A DNA stretch of 64,000 nt from Stackebrandtia endophytica (GCF_006716355.1 NZ_VFOW01000001.1:248001-312000), one strand, 5' to 3'; counted from the stretch's first letter, positions 1-8,243 are shown. Numbers and translations are program-made. The notes: generated by a model not told the origin, from the letters alone.

Positions 1-60
1 GCAGATAGAAACGTCAGACTGAAGCCACACGGCGACGCAAATCTCCCGGCTCGGGATACG

Positions 61-338
61 TTGTCGTTCCTTCAAACTGGCTTGTCATCTCCTCCGCATA
101 TGACAAGCCAGCAAACGGATATAAGCACCTTGCATTTACAGGGGGAATTCGTGTCGATTCAGTCCGCGTTGGGACCGATGAGGAGACCATCGCCGATGTG
201 GTCGGGCACGCCACGACATCGACGACACGACGCATCTACCGTGATGAGTTGCGACCGGTGATTTCAGGCGGCGCCAAAACCATGGGGAATTGGTTGGAGG
301 AGCAGACGCAGAGGAACGACGAAAAAAATCGTCCTTAG
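61..338 (+). pseudogene. Tyrosine recombinase (phage integrase) C-terminal remnant, frameshifted
   Basis: Two overlapping frames together read as the C-terminal end of an actinobacterial site-specific tyrosine recombinase. The first frame supplies EFVSIQSALG (about 145-174), the counterpart of the usual RHxFVSLLSDxG box. The next frame, from about 174, supplies TDEETIADVVGHATTSTTR then RIYRDELRPVI, with the GH box and the nucleophile tyrosine, and stops at 338. A frameshift is needed near 172-176. The conserved Arg-His before FVS is missing (Gln-Gly instead), and the frame upstream has a stop at position 6, so no functional enzyme is encoded. It points at the 3' end of the adjacent tRNA-Val, the usual arrangement of an integrase and its attachment site. 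The rest of the element would lie to the left of the window. Confidence 0.7.
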
Positions 339-357
339 GCCACCTTTTAGGTCCCCT

Positions 358-391
358 GCCCCTCATCGGTTCATCCGGTGGGGGCTTTTTT
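358..391 (+). terminator. Rho-independent terminator after the integrase remnant
   Basis: A GC-rich stem (GCCCC and CATCGG on the left arm, CCGGTG and GGGGC on the right, one bulged T) with a 5-nt loop is followed by six T residues at 386-391. It lies between the integrase remnant and the 3' end of the oppositely oriented tRNA gene. Confidence 0.8.
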
Positions 392-393
392 AC

Positions 394-468
394 TGGTGGT
401 CGATACTGGGATCGAACCAGTGACCTCTCCGGTGTGAACGGAGCGCTCTCCCGCTGAGCTAATCGACC
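394..468 (-). tRNA. tRNA-Val(CAC)
   Basis: A full cloverleaf can be drawn. The acceptor stem is GGTCGAT/ATCGACC, the D stem GCTC/GAGC, the anticodon stem CTCCG/CGGAG with loop TTCACAC (anticodon CAC, reads GUG), and the T stem ACTGG/CCAGT with loop TTCGATC. The discriminator is A and the CCA end is encoded (394-396). The body without CCA is 72 nt. Its 3' end faces the integrase remnant, so this gene is the likely attachment site of the decayed element. Confidence 0.97.
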
Positions 469-645
469 TTCAACGGGCAGAACTCTACCTGAGGTGAACA
501 GAGTTTCCAACGGGGGGTGGTGGTTTTGCGGGGAGGTGGGTGGTATCGAGGGATTGGGCTGGTCAGCGATGGTGGGGGCGATACGCGTTCGGGCCTGCTG
601 AGCGCCGCCAGGCGGTAGCGTCGGTCTTCGGGAGGGGGTTTGATC

Positions 646-1035
646 ATGGACGGTGCACACGAGGACGAGTTCTCCGCCAGTGAAGACGGGCGGATGGACA
701 GTGTTGACGATGACGAGATCACCGAGGCCGAACTGGAGGACGACATCTTGTTGGCCGACAGCTATCGGGCCGCCAACAGCTACGGAACCACTCCCGAGGA
801 GGCCCGCGAGGGCGAAAGTCTGGAGCGACAGTTGGCGCAGGAGGAACCCGATGTGCCACCTGATTCGGTTGACGACGAATGGCCGGACGGCCCGGGACCG
901 AGAGCGGGCCAATTGGTCGCCGAAGGTGAGGACATGGCCGATGAACTGGCCCCCGACGACGGCATGACCGGGGAGGAGACCGCGGTGCATAAAACCGAGG
1001 CCTCTGACGCCATCGACGAGCGACGGGAATTCTGA
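646..1035 (+). CDS. DUF5709 family acidic protein
   Basis: A 129-residue, very acidic, soluble protein resembling the actinobacterial DUF5709 family, which has no assigned function. Recognisable pieces are the centre TPEEAREGESLERQLAQEEPD and repeated Asp/Glu runs; no membrane segment or signal peptide is seen. The ATG at 646 is chosen because a GGAGGG ribosome binding site lies at 631-636. A TTG two codons upstream is in frame but badly spaced. It is a single gene with no obvious operon partner. The family call rests on motif memory. Confidence 0.75.
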   Translation: MDGAHEDEFSASEDGRMDSVDDDEITEAELEDDILLADSYRAANSYGTTPEEAREGESLERQLAQEEPDVPPDSVDDEWPDGPGPRAGQLVAEGEDMADELAPDDGMTGEETAVHKTEASDAIDERREF

Positions 1036-1376
1036 CGAACGACGGAAATCCTGATCCCCGACCGGTGAGAACCAATGCTCCATGTCGGACAATCGGATGA
1101 GATCCGTCGGGTCGGGCGGATCTATGAACCCACTGTTCCGCGCCGGGAATCGCTACGTGTCTACCGTAATGTGCACTCACGCCGTCCTCGGGATGCGACA
1201 CAGTGTCCGTCCATGATGATCACAGCCTTCCCGGGTCATTACCCAAACATCCACTATGCCCTGAGCTGCGAATACACCGAGCATCCGGGCCCGGAAAAGC
1301 CCGCAACCACATCCGATACATCGCTGGACTTCGATGCACCTTTTGTTGCGTCGAGCACGGCTGCGAGAATGCCCCG
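1036..1376. other. Intergenic region, nothing recognised
   Basis: These 341 bases between the DUF5709 gene and the SUKH gene hold only short frames rich in Arg, Pro and Ser that look like out-of-frame readings. I see no tRNA, repeat or strong hairpin. It presumably carries the promoter of the following gene. Confidence 0.5.
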
Positions 1377-1997
1377 GTGAATGATCCACCTGACTTGATA
1401 GAACGAGTTCGACGTTGGGTCGCGCAGTCCGGTCAGACGCCGGGACCGCCGACCACCGCGTCGACGATAGAGATAGCCGAGGCCGAACTCGGGTTCAAGC
1501 TGCCGCCATTGCTCGTGAGGCTCTACAGCGAAGTCGGGGACGGTCAGTTCGGTCCTGAGTACACGTTGATGCCGATGGTGGATGGGGCCGCCCAAACGAT
1601 CGTCGGTGACTATCACGGTGTCATGGCCAATCGGGATGACTCGGGGTTTGCCTGGCCCGCCGGTGTCATCCCGATCCTGGATTGGGGCTGTGGCATGTAT
1701 GCGGCGGTGGATTGCACCGTCGACTCCGCGCCGGTTCGTCTGTATGAGCCCAATGGACTGTCGAGCGGCAGTGGTTGGCACGAAGCCTGGTTCACCGATA
1801 CCGCCACCTTGGACGAGTGGCTGGAAGCCTGGTTGTCGGGTGCCGCGTGGTTCAGTGAGGACGCCGATCCCGATCAGGTTCACGAGCCCGCTCCGTGGGA
1901 CGAGGTCCGTGTGCGGCTCGCCGATCGCAAACCGCTACGGGAACCGGCCAAGAAGGACAAGCCGTCGCCGCACCGCAAGGGGAAGAAGCGTAAGTGA
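1377..1997 (+). CDS. SMI1/KNR4 (SUKH) family protein
   Basis: A 206-residue protein. Its N-terminal half matches the SMI1/KNR4 (SUKH) fold: an amphipathic start (DLIERVRRWVAQ), then IAEAELGFKLPPLLVRLYSEVGDG and later the IPILDWGCG strand region. SUKH proteins are commonly immunity proteins against contact-dependent or polymorphic toxins, or regulatory adaptors. No toxin gene is next to it, so the partner is unknown. The C-terminus ends in a Lys/Arg tail (KDKPSPHRKGKKRK) that could bind nucleic acid. GTG at 1377 is chosen because it begins the conserved domain; the frame is open further upstream but is low-complexity there. Confidence 0.75.
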   Translation: MNDPPDLIERVRRWVAQSGQTPGPPTTASTIEIAEAELGFKLPPLLVRLYSEVGDGQFGPEYTLMPMVDGAAQTIVGDYHGVMANRDDSGFAWPAGVIPILDWGCGMYAAVDCTVDSAPVRLYEPNGLSSGSGWHEAWFTDTATLDEWLEAWLSGAAWFSEDADPDQVHEPAPWDEVRVRLADRKPLREPAKKDKPSPHRKGKKRK

Positions 1998-1999
1998 GT

Positions 2000-2032
2000 C
2001 CGGTGCGCTGCCGTCCGATGGCAGCGCACCGG
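2000..2032. terminator. Bidirectional hairpin between SUKH and Mn-exporter genes
   Basis: A perfect 13-bp stem (CCGGTGCGCTGCC and its complement) with a 7-nt loop sits 2 bases after the SUKH stop and 8 bases before the stop of the convergent transporter gene. It has no T tract. It can serve both genes. Confidence 0.7.
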
Positions 2033-2040
2033 CTCTGACG

Positions 2041-2628
2041 TCACCAGGTTTGTTGGACGCCTTCGATGATCAACCAGATGCCGAAGACGGCGAACAGGAC
2101 GGCGGCGCCGTATTTGATGAGTTTCTCAGGCAGGTGTTTACCCAGCAACCGACCGACCAGGATCGCCAAGGCGTCGGCGACGACCATACCGATGGTGGAG
2201 CCCAGCCAGGTACCGAACCAACCGTATTGGGTTGCCAGAGTCACCGTTGCCAGCATGGTCTTGTCTCCCAGCTCGGCGAGGAAGAACGCTCCCGCGACGG
2301 TCCAGAACGCCGCCGCGGTGGATCGTTCGGCTTTGGTCTTCTCCTTTTCGGTCAGTGCGTCACCGCGCAGGGTCCAGGCGCCGAATCCCAGGAACGCGAC
2401 ACCGGCGATCAGTGAGATGGGGCCGGTGGGCAGGGCGACTCCGAGGCCGTAACCGATGCCGACGGACACGGCGTGGACGACGGCGGTGGCGGCGGTGATT
2501 CCGGCCAGTACCGGCAACAGCCGGTATCTGGTCGCGAAGGTCATCGCCATGAGCTGTGATTTGTCACCGAGTTCGGCGACGAAGATGACCGCGAAACTGA
2601 TTCCGAACGCGGCGAGCAAGCCCTCCAT
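2041..2628 (-). CDS. GDT1/UPF0016 family Mn2+ exporter
   Basis: A 195-residue integral membrane protein with six predicted helices and two copies of the family signature: AELGDKSQ in the first half and AELGDKT in the second. This is the UPF0016/GDT1/TMEM165 family, cation transporters whose bacterial members (MneA-type) export Mn2+. The two acidic motifs are expected to line the ion path. ATG at 2628 is chosen because GGAAGG precedes it closely; a longer frame to 2667 has no ribosome binding site and is a poor N-terminus. The 5' region carries a yybP-ykoY-type Mn riboswitch, which agrees with manganese efflux. Confidence 0.9.
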   Translation of the reverse strand: MEGLLAAFGISFAVIFVAELGDKSQLMAMTFATRYRLLPVLAGITAATAVVHAVSVGIGYGLGVALPTGPISLIAGVAFLGFGAWTLRGDALTEKEKTKAERSTAAAFWTVAGAFFLAELGDKTMLATVTLATQYGWFGTWLGSTIGMVVADALAILVGRLLGKHLPEKLIKYGAAVLFAVFGIWLIIEGVQQTW

Positions 2629-2699
2629 GGTTTCCTTCCAGTGAAAGCACCGGAACGAGAAACGCATGGGGCGACCTCGACCCGGCGCATTGCCAGGGC

Positions 2700-2795
2700 C
2701 GAAGGTCTCGTTCGCCTCGGTTGAGGCCGGGGTGGCCGGGTACGCATGGGCGCACCAGTATGTCGACTACCTCGTTGGGAACTACTCCCCTTCGC
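2700..2795 (-). promoter_or_regulatory. yybP-ykoY (Mn2+-sensing) riboswitch
   Basis: Read on the minus strand, the leader of the GDT1-family gene begins with the hallmark AGGGGAGTAG (2782-2791). It then has a GTCGACATACTGG segment (about 2756-2768) and ends with GAGACCTTCGGCC (about 2697-2709), the paired 3' hallmark of the yybP-ykoY aptamer. GC-rich arms between them can form the internal helices. This class binds Mn2+ and typically turns on Mn exporters of the UPF0016 and MntP types, matching the downstream gene. The 3' limit is approximate, and whether control is transcriptional or translational is not clear. Confidence 0.85.
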
Positions 2796-2852
2796 GTTAG
2801 TCACTCTACCGATGGGGCACGACGCGGGGAAGTCGATGTGGGCCACGACGCA

Positions 2853-2898
2853 ACGACGTCCCGGCGTTCAGACGGCCGTCTGAACGCCGGGACGTCGT
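2853..2898. terminator. 46-bp perfect palindrome, probable dps terminator
   Basis: Two 23-base arms (2853-2875 and 2876-2898) are exact reverse complements with no spacer. The element ends 7 bases before the dps stop codon and lies in the leader region of the divergent-looking neighbour. As RNA it would form a very stable hairpin. It lacks a T tract. Confidence 0.65.
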
Positions 2899-2905
2899 AC
2901 GTCGG

Positions 2906-3493
2906 TCAGGCGCGAACCAGTGGGGTCTCGACCAGGTGTTCGGCCAAGAACCAGGTTTGGAGCTCACCGGTGCGGATGACTTCGGATACCAACACGTCGT
3001 TGGTTCCGTCGTCGCCCATCTCATCGGCGCGTTTCGCCGCGTCGTGACAGGCGGTCAGGATGGTCTCGTGGGCCTCCAGCAGCCGGGAGATCATCACCGG
3101 TACCTCTTCGACGCCGTTGGGCGGTCGTGACACCACAGTGATCTCGGCGACGTGCCGGGGGTCGCCGATGGCGACTCCACCCAGGGTCTGGACCCGCTCG
3201 GCGATGGTGTCGATCAGGGCCAGTTGTTCGCCCGCGTGTTTGTCGAACAGCAGGTGCAGCTGGTAGAACGTCGGACCACGCATCTGCCAGTGGTGTTTCT
3301 TGTACAGCGAGTACAGGATCTGGGTGTCGGCGAGGATCTGATTCAGACGCTCGCACGAGTACATCCTGGTGTCGTACGACAATCCGACCGGGAACTGCCT
3401 GACCGTGCCGAATTCTTGAATCTCGACGCCGCGTTGGTGCAGCCAAGGTTGGCTGCCTTGGGGCGCTTCCTTCTTTTCTGCTTTGGTAGCCAT
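2906..3493 (-). CDS. dps: Dps family DNA-binding ferritin-like protein
   Basis: A 195-residue Dps/ferritin-like protein that would store iron as a dodecamer and protect DNA from peroxide. The ferroxidase-site helices are recognisable: YSLYKKHHWQMRGPTFYQLH followed by LLFDKHAGEQLALIDTIAERV, giving the usual His, Asp and Glu ligands, then TLGGVAIGDPRHVAE. A lysine-rich N-terminal tail (MATKAEKKEAP) is a typical Dps DNA-binding extension. It is longer than E. coli Dps because of this tail. It is a single gene ending at the long palindrome. Confidence 0.95.
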   Translation of the reverse strand: MATKAEKKEAPQGSQPWLHQRGVEIQEFGTVRQFPVGLSYDTRMYSCERLNQILADTQILYSLYKKHHWQMRGPTFYQLHLLFDKHAGEQLALIDTIAERVQTLGGVAIGDPRHVAEITVVSRPPNGVEEVPVMISRLLEAHETILTACHDAAKRADEMGDDGTNDVLVSEVIRTGELQTWFLAEHLVETPLVRA

Positions 3494-3649
3494 CTGCGTA
3501 TACCCCCAGTGTGCGCGACTCGGTTACCTAGACATGCCGGTCGCCTCTGGGGTCGATGCTAGCCACGATCACCTTGCCGATGATCCGAAACGGCGCAACC
3601 GGTGGTGGACGGGCCGACACGCCACACTTCGCGGGCACCCTCGCATTCT

Positions 3650-3665
3650 TAGAACAGATGTTCTA
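3650..3665. promoter_or_regulatory. LexA/SOS box
   Basis: The sequence TAGAACAGATGTTCTA is a palindrome of the form GAAC-N4-GTTC with matching flanks, the actinobacterial LexA box core. It ends 10 bases before the ATG at 3676, so LexA bound there would block transcription or initiation of the radical SAM gene. The M. tuberculosis homologue Rv2578c is, as I recall, also reported near a LexA site. Confidence 0.75.
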
Positions 3666-3675
3666 TTCTGGGCCG

Positions 3676-4680
3676 ATGCGATGGCGTCAACTACAGCTGA
3701 TCGACACCGAACCGAGCGCCCCACCGCTGATCGAGCGATCGGCGGTGGCACGTACGTTCGACACGCCGGAGTTCGCCGGTTTGACGTTCTACGAGATCCA
3801 GGCCAAGTCGATCATCAATCGGGTCCCGACCGGTTCGCGCATGCCGTTCCAGTACACGATCAATCCCTATCGGGGCTGCAGTCACGCGTGCCGCTACTGT
3901 TTCGCACGCAACACCCACCGCTACCTCGATCTGGATGCCGGCGCCGATTTCGATTCGAAGGTCATCGTGAAGGTCAACGCGCCGCAGCTGTTGGCGCGGG
4001 AGCTGCAGTCCCGCCGGTGGCGCGGCGGCAGCATCGCCATGGGAACCAATGTGGACTGTTATCAACGGGCGGAAGGTCGGTATCGGCTGATGCCTGGAAT
4101 CCTGTCGGCGTTGAGGGACGCAGCCAATCCGTTCTCCATCCTGACCAAGGGAACCCTCATCCTGAGGGATCTGCCGCTACTGGAACAGGCCGCCGATCGT
4201 GCTCGGGTCAGCACCGCGATGTCGGTGGGATTCGTCGATTCCGAACTGTGGCGGGAGGTGGAACCCGGCACGCCACGTCCGTCGGCCCGCCTGGAGGCGG
4301 TGGCGAGGTTGCGCGATGCCGGGATCGACTGCAACGTCCTAATCGCACCGATTCTGCCGTTCCTCGGCGATTCCGATCGGGCGCTTCGTGAGGTGGTCGC
4401 GGCGTGCTCGGAAGCCGGCGCCACCGGCGTCACACCGATCGTGTTGCACCTGCGGCCTGGGGCGCGCGAGTGGTACATGCAGTGGCTGATGCGGGCACAC
4501 CCCCGTCTGGTGCCGAAGTATCGGCAGCTGTACTCCGGTGGCGCCTACGCCGATCGGGACTACCAACGACGCATCAGTGGGAGGGTTCGTGAACTGGCCA
4601 CCGAATACGGCATCCGACGCGGTGCTCACCGAGGTCCGACGGAACCGGCCGCGGCGGCGGCACAGCCCACGCTGTTCTAA
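3676..4680 (+). CDS. Rv2578c-like radical SAM protein
   Basis: A 334-residue radical SAM enzyme of the Rv2578c family. The cluster motif C-X3-C-X2-C is at about residues 68, 72 and 75 (RGCSHACRYC), followed by the family text FARNTHRYLDLD and a GTNVDCYQ motif. The family often accompanies DNA-damage genes and is related to spore-photoproduct-lyase-like proteins by its N-terminal region, but its reaction is not established. ATG at 3676 is chosen because it begins the conserved MRWRQLQL start and follows the SOS box directly; an upstream frame to 3556 would place the SOS box inside the gene. It converges with the OsmC gene with only 8 bases between. Confidence 0.9.
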   Translation: MRWRQLQLIDTEPSAPPLIERSAVARTFDTPEFAGLTFYEIQAKSIINRVPTGSRMPFQYTINPYRGCSHACRYCFARNTHRYLDLDAGADFDSKVIVKVNAPQLLARELQSRRWRGGSIAMGTNVDCYQRAEGRYRLMPGILSALRDAANPFSILTKGTLILRDLPLLEQAADRARVSTAMSVGFVDSELWREVEPGTPRPSARLEAVARLRDAGIDCNVLIAPILPFLGDSDRALREVVAACSEAGATGVTPIVLHLRPGAREWYMQWLMRAHPRLVPKYRQLYSGGAYADRDYQRRISGRVRELATEYGIRRGAHRGPTEPAAAAAQPTLF

Positions 4681-4688
4681 AAGGCCCG

Positions 4689-5093
4689 CTACTCGTCGGT
4701 CCCGGTGACGATTCCGACCTCGGTGCCTCGGGACAGGGATCGGCTGACCGTGCATGCGCGAGTGTGGACGCGCTCCGCGACCGCCTCGAACACTTCGGCG
4801 GCCTTCGGATCATCGGCGGGAAGTTCGACGTCGTACGTGACCGTCACCGGCCCGAGCAGTGTCGGCTCCACCTTTTCGGCGTCGACCGTCATCGCCAGTC
4901 GGACCAATCGGTGCCCCCGCTTGGCGGTCAACGGTTCCACGGTCACGATGTTGCAGCCTCCCACGGCCACCAGCAACAACTCGACGGGGGTGAACCCGGC
5001 GCCGTCGCCGGTACCGACCACGATTTCGTCGCCTCGACCGTTCTTGGCGATGAATCCACCCGACTCGGTGCGTTCGACACGAACTGATGCCAT
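4689..5093 (-). CDS. OsmC family protein
   Basis: A 134-residue OsmC/Ohr-fold protein. It has the FTPVELLLVAVGGCN helix with the first redox cysteine and RACTVSRSL with the second, the pair used to reduce organic hydroperoxides in this family. The general OsmC branch also holds proteins of unknown substrate. ATG at 5093 follows GGGGACAG closely; the frame extends to 5138 without a better site. It reads away from the flavoprotein gene and ends against the radical SAM gene. Confidence 0.9.
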   Translation of the reverse strand: MASVRVERTESGGFIAKNGRGDEIVVGTGDGAGFTPVELLLVAVGGCNIVTVEPLTAKRGHRLVRLAMTVDAEKVEPTLLGPVTVTYDVELPADDPKAAEVFEAVAERVHTRACTVSRSLSRGTEVGIVTGTDE

Positions 5094-5267
5094 GACCTGT
5101 CCCCTTTTTCGACTGACCGCCGATGTCGCCTGCCACACCGGTTGGCCATGACGCTAATGGACCGACACCCGCAATGGGCCTCATCGCACGAGAGAGAGGC
5201 CTCACACCGGCTTCTGGAATGCCGCCCCCACGGTGACGGTTGTCGCGGATGGAGGTGGCGGTGAACC

Positions 5268-6359
5268 ATGATCGATTCCCCGCGTGAAGTGGACGTCGTC
5301 GTGATCGGTGCGGGTCAGGCCGGCCTGTCCAGTGCCTATTTCCTGCGTAAGGCCGGCTTGTCGCCCGGCGACGACTTCGTGGTCTTCGATCACTCCGATG
5401 GTCCCGGTGGCGCATGGCAATACCGTTGGCCCTCCTTGACGTTCGAAACCGTGCACGGCATTCACCAGCTGCCCGGCATGTCGGTGCCGACACCGCCGGC
5501 ATCGGCCTCGGTGGCGCCGGTGGTCGCGGAGTACTTCGGGGCTTATGAGGCTCAGTTCGATCTGGCGGTACGGCGACCGGTGAGCGTGACGTCGGTCGCG
5601 GACCGGCCCGACCGCCGGTTGACGGTTACCACGAGCGCGGGTACCTGGATCACTCGCGCGGTGATCAACGCGACCGGCACCTGGGACAAACCGTTTCTGC
5701 CCTACTATCCGGGCCAGGAGGTCTTCAGCGGCCGCCAATTGCACACTGTGGACTATGGCGGGAAGGCGTCGTTCGCGGGTGAACGGGTTCTCGTCGTCGG
5801 TGGCGGCGCCTCCGGTATTCAACTGTTGTTGGAGATCGCGACGGTGGCCGACACGTTCTGGGTCACCCGGCGCGAACCGGAGTTCGTGGATCGCCCGTTC
5901 GACATCGAATGGGGACGTGAGGTCATCGCCCGGGTCGAGGATCGGGTTCGACGGGGTCTGCCACCGGAAAGCGTCGTCAAGTCGACCGGGTATCGGTTGA
6001 CCCCCGAGATCGCCGCCGCACGGGAGGCCGGGGTACTACGGCGACGACCGATGTTCACCCGCATGGACGCCACCGGTGTCAGTTGGCCCGACGGCAGTCG
6101 GTTGGACGTCGACACGATCCTGTGGGCCACCGGCTTTCGAGCCGCCCTGGATCATCTGGCGCCGTTGCGGTTGCGGGGTCACGGCGGCGGGATCACCATG
6201 GACGGAACCCGGGTCGCCGCCGACCCGCGCATCCATCTGGTCGGTTACGGTCCGTCCGCCAGCACGATCGGAACCAACCGGGCCGGCCGTACGGCGGTCC
6301 GAGAACTCAAGCGATACCTCGATGCGAGTTCCCCACTCCCGCAACCGGTCACGGTTTGA
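5268..6359 (+). CDS. FAD-dependent NAD(P)-binding oxidoreductase (flavin monooxygenase-like)
   Basis: A 363-residue flavoprotein with two Rossmann folds. The FAD-binding VVVIGAGQAGLS is at residues 9-20 and a second glycine-rich VLVVGGGASGIQ at about 175, which should bind NAD(P)H. The linking ATGFR motif (ILWATGFRAAL, near 285) is typical of flavin-containing monooxygenases and related pyridine-nucleotide oxidoreductases. GGAGGTGGCGG precedes the ATG. The substrate cannot be told from the sequence. It converges with the following hydrolase gene, 15 bases apart. Confidence 0.85.
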   Translation: MIDSPREVDVVVIGAGQAGLSSAYFLRKAGLSPGDDFVVFDHSDGPGGAWQYRWPSLTFETVHGIHQLPGMSVPTPPASASVAPVVAEYFGAYEAQFDLAVRRPVSVTSVADRPDRRLTVTTSAGTWITRAVINATGTWDKPFLPYYPGQEVFSGRQLHTVDYGGKASFAGERVLVVGGGASGIQLLLEIATVADTFWVTRREPEFVDRPFDIEWGREVIARVEDRVRRGLPPESVVKSTGYRLTPEIAAAREAGVLRRRPMFTRMDATGVSWPDGSRLDVDTILWATGFRAALDHLAPLRLRGHGGGITMDGTRVAADPRIHLVGYGPSASTIGTNRAGRTAVRELKRYLDASSPLPQPVTV

Positions 6360-6374
6360 ACCGGTCGACATCCG

Positions 6375-7331
6375 TCACGGCAGAAGGTGGTGACGACGCA
6401 TCCAGGCGTCGACCTCGCTGAAGAAGAGCTTGCGCGCGCCCAGTTGCGACAACGCCAGGTCATGGCGCCCACCGTGGATCTGCACCACCTCGACGTCGTC
6501 ACCCAGACCCGGCGCCCACCGCACGATGTCCTCGACGTTCAAGACGGTGTCGGCGGTGTGGGCGGTCTCGTTCCATTCGGATTCGAACCACGATTCGGCC
6601 GCCGCCGTGACCAGAACGGGAGCGGAGATCTCCAGACCGGATCTCACCCGTTTCTGGGCTTGGTCGACGGCCCGCAGCCACCCAAGGCGAATCGGGGTCC
6701 CGGCCAGCGGTTTCCAGGCCAAGTCGAAATCCCATTCGCCGTGGTGGTCACGGTGAAGGCTCTGAACGTTTATGCCGGGGCCGCCACGCGGCAACACCTG
6801 CTTGGGCGCCAACAGGCCCGCGATGTCCAGTGGCACGGTCCCCAGGCGCTGCGCGGCCTCTCCGATGTTCAACGCGAAGAACGGACTGTTCAGGATCAGC
6901 CCGCTCAACCAGGGATGTTGACGCATTCGGTGTGCCCACAGCGATGTGCTCAGCCCACCGGTGGAGTGACCGTAGACCAGGATCGAGTCATGCCCGGCAG
7001 AGCGGATCAGTCGGGAGGCGAGATCCAGTTCCGCGAAGTACTCGGGTATGTATCGAACGAAATGAGGTGTCTGATGGGGCCGCATACTGCGCCCCGCCTT
7101 GCGAAGGTCCAACGCGTAGAACGCGTACCCCTGCTCGACGAAGAAGTCGGCGACGTGCGGATGGAAGAAGTAGTCGGAGAACCCGTGTACGTACAGTACC
7201 GCCGGCCCCGTCGACGGTGAGTCGTCACGGGTGACCAGGGTGGCCACGACCTCGCCCTCATTGTCGGCGGGCAACTCCAAGGTCCGCCGCCGATACGGTT
7301 CCCCCAGCAGATCAGCTTCCATGGTGATCAT
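6375..7331 (-). CDS. Alpha/beta hydrolase (serine aminopeptidase S33/monoglyceride-lipase type)
   Basis: A 318-residue alpha/beta hydrolase. The oxyanion-region HGFSD, the nucleophile elbow GHSTGG and the late GGRHDL with the catalytic histidine are all visible; the acid is probably the aspartate in DTVLNVEDI or just before it. It is closest to the lysophospholipase/monoglyceride-lipase group, so lipid or ester hydrolysis is likely, substrate unknown. No signal peptide is seen. ATG at 7331 follows TGGGGT; a second ATG at 7322 is possible. Its start is divergent from the methyltransferase start at 7440. Confidence 0.85.
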   Translation of the reverse strand: MITMEADLLGEPYRRRTLELPADNEGEVVATLVTRDDSPSTGPAVLYVHGFSDYFFHPHVADFFVEQGYAFYALDLRKAGRSMRPHQTPHFVRYIPEYFAELDLASRLIRSAGHDSILVYGHSTGGLSTSLWAHRMRQHPWLSGLILNSPFFALNIGEAAQRLGTVPLDIAGLLAPKQVLPRGGPGINVQSLHRDHHGEWDFDLAWKPLAGTPIRLGWLRAVDQAQKRVRSGLEISAPVLVTAAAESWFESEWNETAHTADTVLNVEDIVRWAPGLGDDVEVVQIHGGRHDLALSQLGARKLFFSEVDAWMRRHHLLP

Positions 7332-7439
7332 TAATACCCCAGTAACGCGCCAATATCGTTCGACCCGCCGTGATCTTGGGGACAGCTCGGCGACGAAACT
7401 CGGTGGGCGGCCAACCGCTATGACGCCTAATGTGCAGGT

Positions 7440-8243
7440 ATGGACCATGTGTCGAACCATCAACGGCTCAACCGGGCCATGTGGGATGAACGAGTCCCGA
7501 TCCACCTCGCGAGTCCGTATTACGATCTGAAGTCCTTTCGTGACAACCCCGACTCACTTCGTGACTTCGAGCCCGATCAACTGGGCGACGTCACCGGGAA
7601 GTCCCTGCTGCACTTGCAATGCCACATTGGACTCGACACCTTGTCGTGGGCGGGTCACGGTGCGCAGGTCACCGGGCTCGACTTCTCCCCCGCCGCGACG
7701 GCGGCCGCGCAGAATCTCGCCGATGAGATCGGGGTCGCCGCCGAGTTCGTGACCTCCGACGTTTACGAGGCCCCCGCAGCACTCGACGGCCGTCGCTTCG
7801 ACATCGTCTACACCGGGATCGGGGCACTGTGTTGGCTGCCGGACATCAATCGCTGGGCGCAGACCGTCGCCGAACTCCTCAACGACGACGGTGTCCTCTA
7901 CCTGGTGGAGTTTCATCCGGCCGGTGACATCCTGGACGACGCGACCGGCAGTCACATCGTCGGCGACTACTTCAACGATGAGGCGGCCGTATACGAATAC
8001 AACGGAACCTATGCCGACACGGCCTCCCGGACCCGGCACAACCTTCAGGTGATGTTCTCGCACACCCTCGGCTCGGTCCTCACCGCCGTCGCCGATGCGG
8101 GTCTACGTCTCGAACTGTTCACCGAGTATCCCTACACCCTGTTCCGACGGTTCGAGAATCTTCACGCCGACGAGTCAGGACGCTTCCACCCGACCACCGC
8201 GGCCAAGGCTCCGCTGATGTATTCGCTGCGGGCCAGGGCTTAG
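7440..8243 (+). CDS. Class I SAM-dependent methyltransferase
   Basis: A 267-residue methyltransferase with the SAM-binding motif LLHLQCHIGLDTLSWA (about 57-72) in place of the usual glycine-rich loop, then TGLDFSPAATAAA with the acidic residue that holds the SAM ribose. The N-terminus NHQRLNRAMWDERVPIH is characteristic of this actinobacterial group. The substrate is unknown. The stop codon TAG (8241-8243) lies exactly at the left end of a small inserted element; the stop would be the same without the insertion. Confidence 0.85.
   Translation: MDHVSNHQRLNRAMWDERVPIHLASPYYDLKSFRDNPDSLRDFEPDQLGDVTGKSLLHLQCHIGLDTLSWAGHGAQVTGLDFSPAATAAAQNLADEIGVAAEFVTSDVYEAPAALDGRRFDIVYTGIGALCWLPDINRWAQTVAELLNDDGVLYLVEFHPAGDILDDATGSHIVGDYFNDEAAVYEYNGTYADTASRTRHNLQVMFSHTLGSVLTAVADAGLRLELFTEYPYTLFRRFENLHADESGRFHPTTAAKAPLMYSLRARA

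Noticed and set aside
136-1092. Long minus-strand frame across the tRNA and DUF5709 region
   Set aside because: It reads through the tRNA gene and antisense to the DUF5709 gene, is Arg/Pro-rich and has no ribosome binding site.
1075-1380. Short plus frame between DUF5709 and SUKH genes
   Set aside because: No ribosome binding site, no domain and unlike the local codon use.
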